Below, one piece after another: positions 6,339-6,522 of a DNA stretch of 6,522 nt (within the stretch, counting starts at the first letter, position 1; each line of letters starts with the position of its first letter). The DNA is from an uncultured Flammeovirgaceae bacterium (GTDB lineage Bacteria; Bacteroidota; Bacteroidia; Cytophagales; Cyclobacteriaceae). The stretch spans positions 1 to 6,522 of the forward strand of contig CAMLLI010000265.1 of the NCBI GenBank assembly GCA_946480685.1, written 5' to 3'. The notes under the pieces are model-generated. The model was not told where the DNA came from. It did no database searches and saw only the letters and a list, made by a program, of their open reading frames with translations. A program made the position numbers and the translations under genes.

Positions 6339-6522
6339 TACTAGTTACGGTTAAAATACTATTCTTCACTCTAAATTCCTTGCAAAGTTTTTTCTTCGTG
6401 ATTTTTTGTATTGTCTAAGGGCTACTGCGTCCTGATTTTTACCGCCCATGATGACGCGACAAGCCTCTTAATGAGACACGTGAAATTGTTCTGGTGTTTT
6501 TTTGTTTTTTTTTTGTTTTTGA
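6339..6522. other. Gene-free region upstream of the regulator, ending in a T-rich tract
   Basis: I find no supported gene on either strand here. It must hold the promoter of the Crp/Fnr-family gene: the best -7 candidate on the minus strand is AAACTTTG (6390 down to 6383), one base off TAnnTTTG, without a clear -33 box. The right end (6497-6520) is a low-complexity T tract interrupted by two G (T7-G-T10-G-T5). It could belong to a promoter or terminator of a gene outside the window. Confidence 0.4.

Noticed and set aside
6497..6520. T-rich tract as an intrinsic terminator
   Set aside because: No G+C-rich stem precedes it on the plus strand, and no plus-strand gene ends nearby.

Overview
The window looks like chromosomal DNA of a Bacteroidota bacterium, most likely of the Cytophagales or Chitinophagales. 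The grounds are protein style (a PAS protein with an 'SHNIRGP' histidine box, a Cys-motif/CarboxypepD_reg membrane protein, a two-module FtsX/MacB permease without its own ATPase, a Crp/Fnr protein ending in an 'ESLSRIRK' recognition helix), leaders without Shine-Dalgarno sequences, and one close match to the Bacteroidota -7 element TAnnTTTG. The genus cannot be told. I see no mobile element, CRISPR array, rRNA or tRNA.

Layout. Positions 1-336 (+) hold the 3' end of a PAS/histidine-kinase-like gene that stops after the phospho-acceptor helix region, with no ATPase domain. Positions 435-1169 (+) encode a small membrane-anchored protein with a four-cysteine N-terminal module and a CarboxypepD_reg-like domain. 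It is followed after 25 bp, probably in the same transcript, by a secreted transglutaminase-fold protein with an intact Cys-His-Asp triad (1195-2202, +). A 159-bp gap with two perfect inverted repeats leads to a large FtsX/MacB-type permease (2362-4740, +). Convergent to it, only 16 bp away, is a proline-dehydrogenase-like gene (4757-5695, -), preceded on the same strand by a Crp/Fnr-family regulator (5763-6338, -). The last 184 bp hold no gene I can support and end in a T-rich tract.

How they may work together. The two clear pairs are the CarboxypepD_reg/transglutaminase pair, both predicted to act at or beyond the inner membrane, and the Crp-like regulator with the PRODH-like enzyme. The most notable point is that the PRODH-like protein keeps the family fold motifs but, by eye, has replaced four substrate-pocket residues (Lys, Asp, Tyr and one Arg of the Arg pair), so it may not be an ordinary proline dehydrogenase. 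The regulator has no ATG near its 5' end and its likely start lies inside a perfect inverted repeat. I do not see a clearly new multi-gene defence or mobile system here.
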